NCBI GenBank assembly: GCA_964400545.1
Contig: CAYNUG010000091.1
Location: 1-9,010, forward strand
Length of the DNA stretch: 9,010 bases
Reading direction: 5' to 3'
Source of the DNA: UBA647 sp964400545
GTDB lineage: Bacteria > Acidobacteriota > Aminicenantia > UBA2199
Below the pieces are notes generated by a model. It was not told the DNA's origin and made no database searches. It saw only the letters and a list, made by a program, of their open reading frames with translations. The first letter of the stretch is position 1, and the number at the start of each line of letters is the position of its first letter. This document shows positions 6,745 through 9,010 of this stretch, piece by piece. The translations under genes were made by a program, and so were the position numbers.

Positions 6745-8574
6745 ATGAAAAAGAAATTACAATTTATAATGATATTTATATTTATTCTTAGTGTGTTTTT
6801 TATTTCGGATGCTTTTTCCTGTACGAATATTCTGGTATCTGGTGGAGCTTCAAAGGATGGTTCTGTAATGATCACTTATGCAGCAGATTCTCATGTCCTT
6901 TATGGAGAGTTGTACCACTGGGCTCCCAGAAGTTATCCCGAAAATGCCATGCTTGATGTTTATGAGTGGGATACCGGTAAATTTCTGGGTCAGATAAAAC
7001 AGGTTAGAAGAACCTTCAATGTGATCGGGAATATGAATGAACATCAGGTAGCAATAGGGGAGACCACATATGGCGGAAGGAGAGAACTTCGCAACAGAAA
7101 GGGGATCGTAGATTACGGGAGTGCCATGTATATTGCACTTCAAAGAGCACGGACTGCCAGAGAAGCAATAAAGATCATGATAGGATTATTTAACGATTAT
7201 GGATATTACTCTCTGGGGGAATCTTTTTCAATTTCAGATAAAAATGAAGTCTGGATCATGGAAGTGATCGGCAAAGGAGAAGGGCACAAGGGTGTTAACT
7301 GGGTTGCGGTCAGGATCCCGGATGGGTATATTGCCGCTCATGCAAATCAGGCACGTATAAGGAAATTTCCTCTCAATGATCCTCGCAACTGCATGTACGG
7401 AAAGGATACTATCTCTTTCGCAAGAGAAATGGGTTACTTTAAAGGGAAAGATGAAGATTTCAGTTTCGTTGATGCATATGCACCTCCAGGATATGGTGCT
7501 TTAAGATTTTGTGAGGCAAGAGTATGGAGTATATTTAACAGAGCAGCAAAATCAAATAATACAACTTTTGATTATGTTAAAGGTGTGGAAGGTGCGGAGC
7601 CGATGCCACTATATATTAAACCTGACAGGAAACTAAGTGTCAAAGATGTGATGGAGTTAATGAGAGATCATTTCCAGGGGACTGAATTCGATATGACGAA
7701 GGATATTGGCGCCGGCCCTTTCAAATTACCTTACCGTTGGAGGGGACTGACATGGAAAGTTGATGGTGTGAAGTATTGTAATGAGAGAGCCATATCCACA
7801 CAACAAACAGGTTTCTCTTTCGTAGCGCAGTCGAGAAAATGGTTCCCTGATCCGATAGGCGGGATATTGTGGTTCGGAGTCGATGATACTTACAGCAACT
7901 GTTATGTACCGATGTATTGCGGGATCGAAAAGGTTCCTTACTCTTTTGCTGTGGGTACCGGGTCATTCAAAGATTTCACATGGGATTCTGCTTTCTGGGT
8001 GTTTAATTTTGTGTCGAACTTTGCTTATTCAAGATACAGTGATATGATCAGTGATATAAGAGTCGTTCAGGGAGAAATGGAAAGTTCTTTCATTACAGAA
8101 ACGGAAGGAATAGACAAGAAAGCTTTGAACTTGTATAGGAAGGACCCTGCTCTTGCAAGGAAATTCATTACCGATTATTCAACTTCGGCAGGAGAAAAGA
8201 CGACCAAAAGATGGATGAAGCTTGGCGAGTCCCTTTTATTTAAGTATCTTGACGGAAATGTAAAGGATAAAAATGGTAAAGTAACACATCCCGGATATCC
8301 TCAGGAATGGTACAAACTGATAGTAAAGAATACAGGCGATCATTTTAAGATAAAAAAAATGAGGACTGAAATAGCAAATTCGTATTCGGATAATCTTAAA
8401 AAAGGTGAGTCTTCCTTGAAGAAAGGTGATCTGGAGAAGGCTATTGAATATTATAAAGCTGCATTAAAGATCAAACCGTCAGATGATTATGCAAAACAGA
8501 GGATTAAAGAAGTGAGGGGTATTCTCAAAAAAGTGAAAGAGATGATATCCGGATTGAAGATAAAGGATAAATGA
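6745..8574 (+). CDS. Exported peptidase family C69 dipeptidase with C-terminal TPR unit
   Basis: A 609-residue Ntn-hydrolase of family C69 (PepD-like dipeptidases). Residues 1-25 form a signal peptide (KKK start, long hydrophobic core, SDAFS end). C26 follows at once in the motif CTNILVSGGASKDGS; in this family the cysteine becomes the N-terminal nucleophile after processing, so signal cleavage itself may create the active site. Further family marks are YAADSH (45-50), NEHQVAIGETTYGGR (about 98-112), a GESFSISDKNEVWIMEV stretch, and AAHANQARIR. Residues 547-580 match one TPR unit (G554, A566, Y570, A573, P578) within a basic helical tail, perhaps for partner binding. No good SD lies before the ATG at 6745 (only GAAGA), and the possible promoter sits so close that the mRNA could be nearly leaderless. 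It probably acts in the periplasm or outside the cell on peptides. Confidence 0.87.
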   Translation: MKKKLQFIMIFIFILSVFFISDAFSCTNILVSGGASKDGSVMITYAADSHVLYGELYHWAPRSYPENAMLDVYEWDTGKFLGQIKQVRRTFNVIGNMNEHQVAIGETTYGGRRELRNRKGIVDYGSAMYIALQRARTAREAIKIMIGLFNDYGYYSLGESFSISDKNEVWIMEVIGKGEGHKGVNWVAVRIPDGYIAAHANQARIRKFPLNDPRNCMYGKDTISFAREMGYFKGKDEDFSFVDAYAPPGYGALRFCEARVWSIFNRAAKSNNTTFDYVKGVEGAEPMPLYIKPDRKLSVKDVMELMRDHFQGTEFDMTKDIGAGPFKLPYRWRGLTWKVDGVKYCNERAISTQQTGFSFVAQSRKWFPDPIGGILWFGVDDTYSNCYVPMYCGIEKVPYSFAVGTGSFKDFTWDSAFWVFNFVSNFAYSRYSDMISDIRVVQGEMESSFITETEGIDKKALNLYRKDPALARKFITDYSTSAGEKTTKRWMKLGESLLFKYLDGNVKDKNGKVTHPGYPQEWYKLIVKNTGDHFKIKKMRTEIANSYSDNLKKGESSLKKGDLEKAIEYYKAALKIKPSDDYAKQRIKEVRGILKKVKEMISGLKIKDK

Positions 8575-8580
8575 ATAAAA

Positions 8581-8949
8581 TTGAACACAAATATTCCTGA
8601 CAAGCTTACATTTAAAAAGAGAGAAGTAATAAATGTAACCAGACTTGACGGGAAAGTTCTTGATTATTGGGAAAAAGAGTTCGAGATACTGAATCCTGTT
8701 ATAAATCAGAACGGGGAAAAATATTTTTCCAGAAAAGATATTGAGATAATTATCAGGATCAAGGAACTTCTGATGGGAGAAAAGAAAAGCAAAGAGGAGA
8801 CCAAGGCAACTCTCTTATCTGAATTCGAGGAAATAAGGGTACCGGATAACAAATTTGAAAGAAAAAGGAGAAAATCCGGAATTAATCTGACTTCCGTGAA
8901 GGAGGGTCTGAAAGAAATATTGACATTGATCGATAAAGATGATAAATAA
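8581..8949 (+). CDS. Small MerR-like helix-turn-helix DNA-binding protein
   Basis: A 122-residue protein. Residues 10-79 fit the MerR-type winged helix: a first helix-turn-helix ending LDYWEKEF (27-34), the wing NPVINQNGEKYFSRKDI (38-54), then IIIRIKELLMGEKKSKEETKATL. The rest is a charged helical tail with a basic patch KFERKRRKSG (91-100) and no effector-binding domain or cysteines, so a metal sensor is unlikely. The usual helix-turn-helix start (IGEVAKMLGV type) is altered to KREVINVTRLDGK, so the first helix is atypical. The proposed TTG start lies 6 bp after the C69 stop, without a well-spaced SD; an ATG at 8571 is out of frame and stops after nine codons. It may be translated by coupling with the C69 gene. 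tRNA-Pro begins 9 bp beyond its stop. Target genes are unknown. Confidence 0.72.
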   Translation: MNTNIPDKLTFKKREVINVTRLDGKVLDYWEKEFEILNPVINQNGEKYFSRKDIEIIIRIKELLMGEKKSKEETKATLLSEFEEIRVPDNKFERKRRKSGINLTSVKEGLKEILTLIDKDDK

Positions 8950-8958
8950 TTACCCAGT

Positions 8959-9010
8959 CGGGATGTGGCGCAGTCTGGTAGCGTACACGCTTGGGGTGCG
9001 TGTGGTCGGT
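8959..9010 (+). tRNA. tRNA-Pro (anticodon GGG), 3' part cut by the window
   Basis: The first 52 bases of a tRNA gene. The acceptor strand is CGGGATG, the D-arm is GCGC, loop AGTCTGGTA, GCGT, and the anticodon stem is CACGC/GCGTG around the loop TTGGGGT, which puts GGG at positions 34-36. This reads proline codons CCC and CCT. The D-arm and anticodon arm closely resemble E. coli tRNA-Pro. The T-arm and 3' end lie beyond the edge. Confidence 0.92.

Noticed and set aside
6763..6825. Lipoprotein signal (lipobox) on the C69 protein
   Set aside because: The sequence before C26 is DAFS with Phe at -2, a poor lipobox, and the Cys is the conserved family nucleophile.
8571..8600. ATG at 8571 as the start of the MerR-like gene
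   Set aside because: It is in a different frame and ends at TGA after nine codons.

Overview
The window looks like a chromosomal segment of an uncultured, AT-rich bacterium. Bacterial signs are a MerR-like regulator, an export signal on the C69 peptidase, a PepT-like M20 peptidase and strong Shine-Dalgarno (SD) sites such as AAGGAGG and GGAGGTGAT before several genes. The SD use argues against typical Bacteroidota. The carboxypeptidase-regulatory-like domain at the left edge is common in the wider FCB group and similar candidate phyla. I cannot place the organism more precisely from sequence alone.

Left part (1-3014, all minus strand): the 5' part of a probable exported or anchored protein runs off the left edge. 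Before it in the direction of transcription lies a tight three-gene operon in the order HMG-CoA synthase, thiolase, DUF35 Zn-ribbon/OB-fold protein. The synthase is clearly the archaeal type. In archaea these three proteins form one complex that condenses acetyl-CoA to acetoacetyl-CoA and passes it to HMG-CoA, the entry to the mevalonate route. No HMG-CoA reductase or other downstream mevalonate gene is visible, so the end product here is not proven.

Middle part (3015-6491): a 225-bp divergent intergenic region carries an inverted repeat with a partial second copy. It leads rightwards into an AtuA-like (DUF1446) two-domain protein and a small four-helix membrane protein. The membrane protein gene converges on, and overlaps by 20 bp, a PepT-like M20 metallopeptidase gene on the minus strand.

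Right part (6492-9010): a second divergent region of 253 bp separates the M20 peptidase from an exported family C69 (Ntn-hydrolase) dipeptidase with a C-terminal TPR unit. A small MerR-like DNA-binding protein follows after 6 bp, and a tRNA-Pro(GGG), cut by the window edge, begins 9 bp after that.

Two themes stand out: CoA-thioester chemistry (HMG-CoA trio plus AtuA-like protein, sharing a divergent control region) and peptide breakdown (M20 plus secreted C69, also divergent). I saw no insertion sequences, CRISPR arrays, phage genes or rRNA. The strongest lead is the archaeal-type HMG-CoA module in a bacterial setting, head-to-head with an AtuA-like gene.
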